Assembly (NCBI RefSeq): GCF_007655135.1
Contig: NC_045128.1
Span: 6,076,001-6,140,000 of the forward strand
DNA: 64,000 bases
Source: Punica granatum
Taxonomy: Eukaryota; Streptophyta; Magnoliopsida; Myrtales; Lythraceae
Reading direction: 5' to 3'
Part shown: positions 25,701 through 36,358 of the stretch, one piece after another
Position numbering within the stretch: the stretch's first letter is position 1
Layout: every line of letters begins with the position of its first letter
The notes under the pieces: generated by a model
The model's input: the letters and a program-made list of their open reading frames with translations, nothing else
Databases searched by the model: none
Told to the model about the DNA's origin: nothing
Position numbers and translations under genes: made by a program

Positions 25701-26627
25701 AGATGGAAGAATGCAATGGCAGAAGAAATTCATGCCCTCAAATTAAATAAGACCTGGACGGTTGAATAACTTCCCACTGGTAAACGACCTATTGGTTGTA
25801 AATGGGTGTTTAAAGTGAAGCGTCGATCGGACGGAAGTGTGGAGCGCTATAAGGCACGGCTGGTTGCAAAGGGTTTCACCTACGTTGAGGAGATTGATTT
25901 CCATGAGACGTTTGCACCAGTGGCCAAGTTGGTAACTGTGCGATGTCTATTGACAGTTGCAGTAGCAAGAGGATGGATCATTCATCAGATGGACGTAAAT
26001 AATGCCTTCTTACATGGAGACTTAGAAGAGGAAGTATACATGGAATTACCACCGGGCTTCTCTTCTTCGAAGAAAGGTGATGTATGTAGACTTCGCAAAT
26101 CTCTATATGGACTTCGTCAGGCATCGAGGAATTGGTTCTCGAAATTCGCTAATGCCCTTCAGTAATATGGGTTCAGTCAATCCGGCGCAGATCATTCCCT
26201 CTTCACTCTCTATCAAGGTAACAATTTTCTTGGAGTGCTTGTTTATGTCGATAATCTTATCATAGTGGGGAACAATTCTAGCCACTGTGATTCTTTTAAG
26301 AAATATCTGGATAAATGCTTCCGTATTAAGGACTTAGGGCCTCTGAAGTATTTTCTTGGTATTGAAGTCACTAGAATGAATTCTGGAATTTTCCTCAGTC
26401 AACGGAAATATGTGCTGGATATCTTGACTGAATGTGGCATGTTGGCATCGCGACCATCGCCTTTTCCTATGGAACAACGTCATCGACTTTCCATGAGTTC
26501 TAGTGACTTACTATCGGATCCTGGCAAGTATAGACGGTTGATTGGGAGACTTATCTATCTGACCATTACAAGGCCAGAAATCAGCTATTCCCTACACATC
26601 TTAGCTCACTTTTTTTTTCCGGTGTGA
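22712..26627 (+). pseudogene. Copia 1 gag-pol pseudogene
   Basis: Domains in order: Gag (NYLTWSRAM and EYYSKLKLLWDELE); zinc knuckle CEHCGKLGHTKNTC near 23557; protease LDTGASRHMTG near 23910; GAG-pre-integrase LWHRRLGHPS near 24290; integrase core HCDLWGPY, IVDDFS and IRSDNGMEF; and RT from [14 protein letters not shown] near 25796 through [11 protein letters not shown]. In-frame stops lie at 23318, near 24020, near 25767 and at 26163. Frameshifts lie near 24590 and in the T-run near 24690. The RT catalytic motif reads YVDN instead of YVDD (G-to-A), so the enzyme would be inactive even without the stops. Confidence 0.9.
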
Positions 26628-26630
26628 TAA

Positions 26631-29127
26631 GGTGAAATCCTTAGCCTATTGGCTGAACTAATTCCTGCTTCGGTGTCTGTTTCCCCGCCAAACTCGGCAT
26701 TATATTTACATTCTGATGATATAGAAGTGCTTGCAATGAATTCACGTAAAAATTATTAATTTAGATATTTTTCATTATTATATGGCTGAGATTACAAGAG
26801 GGGACAAAATTAATTAAGTAGAAATATAAAATAAATGATAACAAAAAAAAAATATGCTGACTTTCCTTTGAGCTGACTTTTGCCTAATATCCACTCAGAA
26901 TTGTAGGAAGAGAGTGAATGCAGTGGACCAGTGTCTCCAATTACCCGGGTAATTAATTTCTCCACCTGCATGCATGTTCTCAGCTGAGTAACATATTAAT
27001 TAGTCTCTTATCTGCATCCACAAAAAAAAGGAGAAAAAAATTGAAAAACCAAAAATTCCAGTATGTACTCTCAAAATTGATAAGAAGTAAATGAAAATAT
27101 GAATCAATATTCTCATATGTTTGTAGACTCGTATTTTTTGGGGATTTATTATTTAGAGAATACGCAAAGATGCAGTATTTCTTGAAAATAATTTATTTTA
27201 CTGTGTTTGATTTCCGAATAACATTTATTTGTATGAATCTCGATCGATAGCATAATGCAGCCAGGTGCAGCCACGTCCTTATGCAGCAGCGGTCTCCTTG
27301 ACCATAGGCAAGGGGTTATGACATTGCTATGTATCCACCACCTCATGCGACCTCGCCTTCCATGTTACAATCAGTTGCATTCTGGTTCTGTTCGACTGGT
27401 CCATGTTCCCTGGCCAGGGCAGTTGTTGTTTGGTGGTGGTCGCCATGGGATTGTGATCCAGGTGATCGAAATTTATTGCACATGATCTCTAAAAACGAAT
27501 GACTTAAGAAGTAAAGAATTGTCGAGGCGTTTTCCATAAGGATTAAACATTTATAGATTTACTTTTCCTTGCGAGAGATCCGTAAATTGTACATTAAGAG
27601 TAATAAATTCACATTTCTTAAGTACTTTTCACCAATTCCGGTACATAGAACCGAATTAACCTTGGCGTGCCCTAAAACACCACTTAATTATACCGTCCAT
27701 ACATATTAGAATGTGGGTTTAATACTATGGCCCGCAAGAAGGGGCAAAGGGAAGATATGTATGGTATGGCCTCTCTTTTTCCTCTTGCTGCCATGTTTCT
27801 TATGAATAGAAATGTCATTGCATCATCAATATGAGTTGGTTTAAATGACTCAACGCTTATTCTCTTTAAGTAATATCTTAGGTTCGAGTCTTATGAATGG
27901 AGAAAATCTATACTATGAGACTTTTACTCCTTAGTAGGCCAACTTAGTTCGAACTGGATTAATCGAGACCCGTTAAGCTTCCGAATAATAGGGTATACTC
28001 CGAGAAAAAGAAATGTCATTGTGTCCTCATTTATGGTTCCATGAATAATAGCTTCTGAGATCTTATAAACCAAAAGGGACCAATAGCTGTATGAGGCAGA
28101 TCAGAAAAATAAAAAATATAGTATATCACACGTCGTCGTCTAAAATTACAAGGATTAATTATATAATTGCATTTGTAAAAGTTATAATAATCATTCCTTT
28201 ATTACAAGCACCATGTGAGGATGTCCTCTTCAATATTCTCACATTGCTTCTCTGAGGTTAGCTTTGCTGAGCAGAAGGGCTCTTTGCTTTTCACATTCTC
28301 TGTACAAAATGGGCAATTTGATGGGTGACAAGAGGGTTTGGCAATTCAATTGAGAGGGAAACCAGACCACCGTTCCTGTGTCCAAACTTTTAACATATTC
28401 TCACAGCCACTGGTGGAAGAGAATATTTAATTAGGTTCCCCTTAAATATGTATTAATTTGCCCTTAATTTGCCAAGTTTGGTTTCTCTCCTTAATTTGTG
28501 TGTTTTATCCTCCAAAAAAAGCTAAATTTGCCCTCCTCATTTGGCAATGCATCTTTAGTATGGTGCTGATTGAAACCTTTGGGTTCTATCGGTAATTTGG
28601 CACTGAAAACAGTAATTAGGACTAGGAGACTGTGCTTCTTTAACTTTAAGCGCAAAGTCGTGCCATTCTCGTGGACTTACTTGGATCTTAACGAGTTGTG
28701 GCATTTTTTTTTAAAAGAACGTGTTAGATTGGAGGAAATCAGTCTGAGTTTTGAAAAGCGACAAGTCATATAAAATTAATTGTACGTAGCTGCCTTTATT
28801 CCACATGTTCTGCAGAAAAATTTGTCTGAAGTAATTACAAGCAGCATACAAATATATCCTCAACCCCCTCATGTAGCCAATGCCCCATGCCTTCATTGAT
28901 GAAAGCAACTAGCCTGGGCTTTTAACGAGTAATGCATGGGACCCCTCCTTATAATTCCATCAACCGAACCCAATAATACATATGATCATCTGAGAAAAAG
29001 ACAAATCAATATATTTTTCACGAGTACTCGTGCACAGTTGATTTTTAAAATTGTAATAAGCAGCTTCTAATCCTTATGGACGATGCGGGTAAGGTGCTTC
29101 TTGGGCGAATCCTTCTCATAGCAAGTC
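26631..29127. other. Intergenic, one SINE-like repeat
   Basis: No convincing gene. The GC-richer patch at 27250-27460 has open frames in several phases but no recognisable domain. It could be an exon relic. A SINE-like repeat is listed separately at 27826-28010. Confidence 0.4.
27826..28010 (+). repeat. SINE-like repeat with B-box
   Basis: TTAGGTTCGAGTCTTATGA near 27884 fits a Pol III B-box (GGTTCGANTC). An A-box-like tggtttaaatga lies about 50 bases upstream, at about 27836. The downstream block (ttcgaactggattaatcgag) resembles the repeat at 5.5 kb. Ends are undefined. Confidence 0.4.
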
Positions 29128-29514
29128 TTGTCCTCGGGTGGCCTATGCTCATGCTTGCCTTTCATCATTTGGTTCCCTGAGATGCTCAAGCACCGGCTCG
29201 AGTCCCTGCAATCGGCTTTCGACTTAGCTGTTGCATCTCAGGGCTTCAGGGCGCTACCATGGGAGTATAAGATGCAACCAGGATGGGGTCATTGTGAAGT
29301 TTGGCTCACCGCTTGGGTTTAGGCTTGAAGCGGAGCTACTCCTCACAATGCACTGCCTCTGCAAAGGATCTCACAAGGCGTTTGCTGGTGTGCAAAGGGT
29401 TCAAAGACGCATAATACATTTCCCTTGCACTTATTGCAAGGAAGACCGTGTCGTGTTCGAGCAAGAGGAAGAGCTCGACCTAGTGATTGAACTAAGCAAG
29501 AAGCTTAACATCAG

Positions 29515-29967
29515 TGATACAGTAGAAGACGTGGCAAATCGGTATCTGGAGAAAAACAAGTTCTGATGACCCTATTTCAAAGGAAACGGCCTCAGGAGCA
29601 CAACTCACGGCCTATGGCCGTGAAATGACGAGATTTAAGGCGAATTCTATAGTTTAGGGCCTCAAAAAGGCATTTTACTGTTATTTGAACGTTTTTATAA
29701 TTTTAGAAATAGTTTATGTCTTTCGTGCAATTTAGGCGTTTTAATTCCTATTTAAGCTTTGTAAAACCCTATGGTTAAAGAGGGTTGTTTTTTATTATCA
29801 ATAAAAGTTGGAGTTTTCGTGCTCTTTACCCAATTCTTGGATTCGATCCGAGTTGGATGCCAATTACTTAGGTATTCGAAAAATCAATAGGGAGTTGAAG
29901 GTCATAGTTCAGGTATTCTAAGGAATCAACGGGTCTGTGACAGGTTACTCATGTATACGCTGCGTCA
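29515..29967 (+). repeat. 5' LTR of CRM1
   Basis: Starts TGATACAG and ends GCTGCGTCA, with internal tttaaggcgaattc, ccctatggttaaag and tcaataaaag motifs. Its first 52 bases still encode the [13 protein letters not shown] tail shared by CRM integrases. Confidence 0.93.
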
Positions 29968-29969
29968 GT

Positions 29970-29981
29970 TGGTATCAGAGC
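29970..29981 (+). other. Primer-binding site of CRM1
   Basis: TGGTATCAGAGC is a perfect tRNA-iMet complement, two bases after the 5' LTR. Confidence 0.93.
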
Positions 29982-30003
29982 TGCGTTTGTTCTTGGATCA
30001 ACG

Positions 30004-33000
30004 ATGTCGCCCCGAAGAGCAGTTAATCAATGTCGTGCTGCAGAGGAGGACGAGTTGGATCGGAGGATCGAGCAGATCATGCATACCCGATTGGGGGTGG
30101 CGTTGGAGTGTAGGTTGGACGTGATGGTGGATAACCTAGCCGAGAGGATGGGAGCGCTGATGGAGGCCCGACAAGAGGTCGATCCTAGGCGCGACCAAGT
30201 TCCTAATCCGACTGCAGACTTGGACGATGGCGAGTATGATTCCTTCTCTAATGATGACGAGACTGAGTCTGTTGGGGGAAATCGTAGGAGAGGTCGATTG
30301 CAGATTGCAGAACCATATCAGTGGCGATGGGAGACGGGCCTTAGGACCAATATTCCCGAATTCCAAGGGAGTTTGTAGCCGGAAGAGTTTCTGGATTGGC
30401 TAGCGATGGTAGAAGAGGTTTTGGAGTTCAAAGGGGTACCTGATGATAAGCGGGTACAGCTCGTGGCGACTCGATTGCGTGGTAGGGCGACGACTTGGTG
30501 GCAACAGGTGAAGCTTACCCGTAGTAGAATGGGTAAACCTAAGATCACGTCGTGGGAGAAGATAAATAAAAATAAGAGGGCTGCCTTTCTACCTTATAAC
30601 TTTCAACGAATTATGTATCAACGCCTGCGGAATTTGAGGCAGGGCGGTAGGTCGGTGGACGATTACACCAACGAGTTCTACCAGTTGGTCGCTCGTAACA
30701 AGCTTGAGGAAACCGAGGATCAGCTGGTGGCGAGTTATATTGGCGGGTTGAGAGTGCAGCTACAGGACACGGTCAATTTGTTCGACCATGTTAGCGTGTC
30801 TTCCGCCCATCAGAGGGCCCTGATTGTCGAAAGACAGCATAAGTGAGTGGGCAGCGGGGTGACCAGTGGAGGTGTTACCATTGCAGGAACCGGTGGGGTC
30901 GACCGAGCTGGCGGTGGTAGTGTTGTTCCTGGATGTTCAACGAGGCCTACCAATATTGGGCCGAGCAGTAGCGGGGCTAAGTGCTTCAAGTGTGGAGAGC
31001 CCGGACATCTGTAATTTGAGTGTAGAAAAGGGGAAAGAAGGGCAATGTTTATTGAAGAGGATTCGTCTGATGACGTAGTTTTTATAGAGGGCGGTGGTGG
31101 AGAGCCTAACCTCGATGAGGAAGAGGAGATTGTGATAGGGGATGGGGTGCCCAACCTGGTGGTGAGGAGGTCATGTATGACTTCGAGAGCTGCAGACGAA
31201 GACTGGCTGCGTAATAACATCTTCCAGTCCACTTGCACCATCGAGAAAAATGTTTGTCGTTTCATGATAGACTCGGGCAGTTGCGAGAATATTGTGTCTG
31301 CTGAAGCCGTGTAGAAGTTGGGCCTGCAAACTGAGCCACATCCTAAACCGTATAAGCTGGCATGGCTGAAGAAAGGAGGTGAAATGAGTGTGTCGAAGCG
31401 CGCGCTGATTACTTTCTCTATTGGCTCTCGGTATAGGGACTCTGTGTGGTATGATGTTGTTATTATGGAAACGTGTCACTTGTTGTTGGGAAGGCCCTGG
31501 CAGTTTGATAGGAGCGTGAGCCATGATGGACGAACCAATAAATACAGCTTCACGCATAAGGGGTTAAAGATTGTATTGGTACCAAACAGGGATAGGGACG
31601 CCATGGAGCCCCGACCTGCGAATCAGGTTACCGCAACCAACTTGTTGTCCCTTGCCCGATTTCAGGAGGAGTTACATGAAGTAGAGTTTATGTTTGCTCT
31701 CGTGGGCAGGGAGGTTGTGGAGGAGGGCCTTACGTCTTGTGAGTCCTTAATGATTTTAAAAGAATTCCAGGATGTCTTTCCTGAGGAGCTGCCAAATGGT
31801 CTACCACCTTTGCGGGACATCCAACACCATATCGACCTTCAGCCTGGTGCGTCCCTTCCGAACAGACCACACTACGGGATGAGCCCGGCTGAGCATGAGG
31901 AGTTGAGGAGACAAGTAGAAGAACTGGTATCGAAGGGGTTCATTCGGGAGAGTATGAGCCCGTGTGCTGTCCCGGTGCTTCTAGTGCCCAAGAAGGATGG
32001 ATCCTGGCATATGTGTGTAGACAGTCGAGCTATCAATAAGATAACAGTCAGGTATCGTTTTCCTATTCCTTGCTTGGATGATCTGCTTGACCAACTGAGT
32101 GGTGCCGAGATTTTTACTAAGCTGGACTTGAAGAGCGGCTATCACCAGATTCGGATTCGTGTTGGAGATGAGTGGAAGACCGCATTCAAGACTAAGGAAG
32201 GGTTATATGAATGGCTGGTATTGCCATTTGGATTGTCAAATGCACTGAGTACGTTCATGAGAGTGATGAATCAGGTTCTGCAGCCTTTCATTGGCAGGTG
32301 CGTGATCGTGTACTTTGATGACATCTTGATCTACAGCGCCAACCCCGAGCAACATCTGACCCACTTGCGTGAATTACTCTCTGTCCTTCGACGTGAGAAA
32401 CTCTATGCTGCATTGAAGAAGTGTGTTTTTATGAGGTCGGAAGTTCTTTTTCTTGGTTATGTTGTTTCTGTTGACGGGTTGAGAGTTGATTCGTCCAAGG
32501 TCGAGGCAGTCAAACAGTGGCCTAGACCTGCAAATATTACCGAAGTCAGGAGCTTCCATGGGTTAGCCACCTTCTACAGGCGGTTTATTCCCCATTTCAA
32601 CAGCATTATGGCTCCCTTAACTGACTGCATGAAGGGCGGCAGATTCGAGTGGACTGATGGTGCAGAAGTGGTATTCCAGAGGATTAAGGAGCGTTTGACG
32701 ACCGCCCCGATTCTTGTCTTGCCTGATTTTCAGCAGCCCTTTGAGCTGCATTCTGATGCATCGAAGGTGGGGATTGGAGCAGTCTTGAGCCAGAATAGCA
32801 GGCCAATTGCTTTCTTCAGCGAGAAGCTAACGGGGGCGAAAGTGACATACAACACTTACAACGTGGAGTTTTATGCTGCAGTGCAGGCGGTAAAGTATTG
32901 GCGACATTATCTTTACCACAAGGAGTTCATTTTTATACCGACCATGAGGCCTTGACGCACCTCCATAGCCAGGATAAGGTGTCAGCCCGTCATGTATCAT

Positions 33001-34420
33001 GGGTGGCTTACCTGGAGCGATTTACTTTCGTGGTAAAGCACAAGAGCGGAGTCACTAATTGCGTTGCTGATGCTCTTAGTCGGAGGCGTAGAGTTATGAG
33101 TAGGATGACAGTTGAGGTACCTGGTTTTAGTTCGTTTGCTGAGTTGCTTGAGGTCGACCCCTATTTTTCTGTGGCACTTGCTAGAGTTCGGGCTGGAGAG
33201 AGAACGAAGTATGTGTTGCAGGATGATTTTCTTTTCGGGGGTAATCAGCTTTGTATCCCTGACTGTAGTTTGAGGGTCCACATTATTCAGTAGCTACATG
33301 GCAAGAGTCATGTGGGGAGAAACATGACCTTGCAGTTGGTCCAGGCATCGTATTTCTGACCTACGATTCGTAAAGAAGTGAAAAAGTACGTGCAGTGCCA
33401 TAAGGTTTGTCAAGTGTCCAAGGGTACTACAACTAATGTGGAGTTGTACATGCCCCTGCCGATTCCCTCACAGCCATGGGTAGATATTAGTATGGATTTT
33501 GTCCTCGGCTTGCCCCGCACCTAGCGAGGCAATGATTCTATATATGTGGTAGTTGACAGGTTTTCCAAGATGACATACTTCATTCCGTGCAAGAAGACCA
33601 CTGATGCTGTGCTGGTTGCTCAGTTGTATTTTCGGGAGGTATACCATTTGATGGTCTACTCGTCTCTATTGTGTCTGACAGGGACACCCGTTTCCTAAGC
33701 CATTTCCGGCGAAGCCTTTGGAAGATGGTGAACACCCAGCTGAACTTCAGTACGGCTTATCACCCGCAGACAAATGGGCAGACAGAGGTGGTTAAAAGGT
33801 CCTTGGGCAATATGTTGAGGGGTCTAGTAGGGGAGCACGTGAAGAGCTGGGACCAGAAGTTGAGTCAGGCAGAGTTTGCGCATAATCACGCTGTTAATCG
33901 CAGCATCGGTTTCAGTCCCTTCCAGGTGGTGTACTTCGTTACTCCTAGAGGTCCCCTTGATTTGTTACCCGTGCCGGATAAGACCAAGATCCATGGAAAG
34001 GCAACTAACTTCGTTCACGGGCTGCAAGAGATTCATGAGGATGTGCAGAATAATTTGGAGAAGGCTACCATGAGATACAAGACTGTTGCTGACCAAAGGA
34101 GAAGGCATGTGGAGTTTGAAGTTGACAATTTTGTTTGGATGGTCCTTACCAAGGATCGATTTTTTGTTGGTGACTACCACAAGCTCGATGCGAAAAAGAT
34201 TGGTCCTGTGGAGGTCGTTGAGAAGATCAATCCGAACGCCTATCGGCTTAAACTTCCCAGCCGTATTCGTACTGCCGATGTGTTTAATGTGAAACACCTG
34301 ATTCTTTACACAGGTGATAGCTCAGATGATTACGATTTGAGGGCGAATTCTCTCCACCTAGGGGAGAATGATGCCGCAGAAGACGTGGCAAATTTGTACA
34401 TGGAGAAAAACAGGTTCTGA
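30004..34420 (+). pseudogene. CRM1 gag-pol pseudogene
   Basis: Gag begins MSPRRAVNQ at 30004 and carries the CRM-type core around PEFQGSL, EEVLEFKGVPDDKRVQLVAT and RGRATTWWQQ. The CCHC knuckle (CFKCGEPGH) is near 30980 and the protease DSGSCENI near 31270. RT follows with [13 protein letters not shown] and [10 protein letters not shown] near 32310, then RNase H ([13 protein letters not shown]). The integrase zinc-binding region and [18 protein letters not shown] and LKLPSRIRTADVFNVKH come next. The frame ends EDVANLYMEKNRF at 34420, 52 bases inside the 3' LTR. Stops lie at 30376, 31013, 31312, 33291, 33357 and 33522. Frameshifts lie near 32930, 33390 and 33650. No chromodomain is visible; CRM elements have the shorter CR tail instead. 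Confidence 0.93.
34358..34368 (+). other. Polypurine tract of CRM1
   Basis: ctaggggagaa immediately precedes the 3' LTR start, the position and composition expected for plus-strand priming. Confidence 0.8.
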
Positions 34421-34813
34421 CGACCCTATTTTGAAGGAAACGGCTTCAAGAGCACAACTCACGGCCTTTGGCCATGAAATGACAAGATTTAAGGTGAATT
34501 CCATCGTTTAAGGCCTCAAAATGGCATTTTACTGTTATTTGAGTGTTTTTAGAAATAGTTTATGTCTTTCGTGCAATTTAGGCGTTTTAATTCCTATTTA
34601 AGCTTTATAAAACCCTAGGGTTAAAGAGGGTTGTTTTTTATTATCAATAAAAATTGGAACTTTCGTGCTCTTTACCCAATTATAGGATTCAATTTGAGTT
34701 GGATGCCAATTACCTAGGTATTCAAAGAATCAATAGGTGGTTGAAGGTCGTAGTTTCGGTATTTTGCGGAATCAATAGGTCTGTGACAAGTTACTCGTGT
34801 GTACGTTACGTCA
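34369..34813 (+). repeat. 3' LTR of CRM1
   Basis: Starts TGATGCCGCAG and ends GTTACGTCA, followed by the ATCAG duplication and then ADC pseudogene sequence. Confidence 0.93.
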
Positions 34814-35351
34814 ATCAGGCCCGTTGTTGGTGTGCGGGCCAAGCTGAGGACTAGGCACGTTGGCCATTGCGGGTCAACTTCGGGGGAGAAGGGTAAGTTT
34901 GGGCTTACTATAACGCAAATATTACGCATCGTAAAAATGCTTGAACAAGCAGGGATGTCAGACTACCTCTAGCTGTTGCATTTCCACATTGGCTAGCAGA
35001 TCCCAACAACTACTTTGGTTGCCGATGGGGTCTTTGAAGCTGCTCAAATTTATTGTGAACTCGCAAGTCTTGGAGCAAACATGCGAGTAATCGATGTCGG
35101 TTGAGAAATTGGCATTGATTGTGATGGAACCAAAGCCTCTGACTCCGATGTTTCAGTCAGCTACACCCTAGATGAATATGTCGTAACCATTGTTGAGACC
35201 CTCCGCTTCATTTGTGACCAAAAGTTTGCTAAGCACCAAGCGATTTGCAGTGACAGTGGTCGAGCGACTGTCTCTCACCACTCTGTTATGATCTTCGAGG
35301 TGTTCTCTTCCAGCTCGCATGATCCACACACTGTTGAGTCGATTCTTTTTG

Positions 35352-36358
35352 AAACATCGGAGTCAGAGGCTTTGGTTCCATCATAGTCAATGACAATTCC
35401 TCCATCGACATCTATTACTCGCATGTTTGCTCTAAGCCTTATGAGTAACACAATGGCAACCAACAAAGTTGTTGGGATCTGCGAGCCAATGTGGAAATGC
35501 AGCAGCTGGGGGCAGTCTAACATCCCTGCTTGTTCAAGCTTTTTCACAATGCGTAATATCTGCGTTGTAGTAAGCCTGAACTTACCCTTATCCCCGAAGT
35601 TGACCAGCAATGGCCCGCGTGCCTGGTCCTCAGCTTGGCCCGCACGTGAATGATGGGCCTGATGTTGAGCTTCTTGCTCAATTCGATCACTAGGTCGAGC
35701 TCTTCCTGTTGCTCGAACATGACCAAGGTTTTAAAAGCAATCTTCCTCGCGATAAGTGCAAGGGAAATGTATTATGTGTCTTCGAACCAACTGCACACTA
35801 GTAATGCCTCGGGAGATCCTTTGCAGAGGCAGTGCATTGTGAGGAGTAGCTCCGCTTTTGAGCCAGCTTCGAGTCCTGATGCTGCAGAAAACGTGGCAAA
35901 TCGGTACCTCGAGAAAAACAGGTTCTGACGACCCTATCTCGAGGGATACGACTTCCAAAGCACAACTCACTACTTTTGGCTGTGAAAAGATGAGATTTAG
36001 ACCAAATTCCATCATTTAGGGTCTCAAACGGGTATTTTTATGTTATTTGGGTGTTTTTGCAATTTTAGAAAAAGTTTATGTCTTTCATGTAATTTAGCCG
36101 TTTTATATCCTATTTATGCAATGTAAAACCCTAGGGTTAAACAATTGTCTTTTTGATCATTCAATAAAATTTGGAGCTACCGTGCTTTTTGCCCATTCTC
36201 GGATTCGATTCGAATTGGATGCCAATTTCCTAGGAATTTGAAGAACCAACAGGGATTGAAAGTCGTAGTTCCGGTATTCTGCGGAATCAACGGGTCTGTC
36301 ACAGGTTGTTCACATGTACGCTGCGTCAAGCCCCAACCTAAACGGCAACCCAAACTTC
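35352..36358 (-). pseudogene. ADC pseudogene fragment 2, inverted, split by solo LTR
   Basis: On the minus strand, 36358-36329 and 35876-35352 read as ADC, from the [14 protein letters not shown] region to just past the IDYDG loop and SDSD. The matching end lies at 35352, 198 bases from the end of the matching part of fragment 1 (35153). The two therefore form an inverted repeat. Relative to fragment 1 it lacks about 28 bases after the QIPTT region. Partial frames survive at 35610-35275 and 36015-35731, but frameshifts prevent any full product. Confidence 0.9.
35877..36328 (+). mobile_element. Solo LTR of the CRM family
   Basis: 452 bp, starting TGATGCTGCAG and ending CGCTGCGTCA, closely related to the CRM1 LTRs. 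It is flanked by AGTCC (35872-35876) and AGCCC (36329-36333), a 5-bp duplication with one transition. It sits inside ADC fragment 2. No internal element remains, so it arose by LTR-LTR recombination. Confidence 0.92.

Larger units (their letters stand above)
22519..26630 (+). mobile_element. Ty1/copia retrotransposon 1, 3'-truncated
   Basis: The element has a candidate 5' LTR at 22519-22657 (TGTTG...ACA), a tRNA-Met primer-binding site directly after it, and gag and pol in the copia order (protease, integrase, reverse transcriptase). The sequence stops abruptly at about 26627, after the RT palm and the start of the connection region. There is no RNase H, polypurine tract or 3' LTR. It was probably truncated by deletion after insertion. 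Confidence 0.88.
29515..34813 (+). mobile_element. CRM-clade Ty3/gypsy retrotransposon (CRM1), complete but decayed
   Basis: The element is 5299 bp with LTRs of 453 and 445 bp, a tRNA-Met primer-binding site, gag-pol and a polypurine tract. It is flanked by exact 5-bp duplications ATCAG (29510-29514 and 34814-34818). The Gag and integrase sequences match the centromeric-retrotransposon (CRM) lineage, including a C-terminal tail read into the 3' LTR. The two LTRs differ at roughly 50 of 445 sites plus a small indel, mostly transitions, so the insertion is old. Confidence 0.95.
29128..35351 (+). pseudogene. ADC pseudogene fragment 1, split by CRM insertion
   Basis: Segments 29128-29514 and 34814-35351 together match the functional ADC from about base 10892 (SSGGLGL region) to about 11850 (just after the IFEVF motif). 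The RT-type element at 29515-34813 interrupts it with exact ATCAG duplications, between the counterparts of KKLDI and RPVVGV. Several stops (for example CAG-to-TAG in the LQLLHFH motif and TGA in the glycine loop), indels and absent 5' and 3' ends show it is dead. By eye it is about 80% identical to the gene at 10.6 kb but nearer 88-90% to the minus-strand fragment next to it. Both fragments therefore derive from a different, diverged ADC paralogue. Confidence 0.9.

Noticed and set aside
27255..27485. Open frames in a GC-richer patch
   Set aside because: Several frames are open, but none has recognisable similarity or splice structure.
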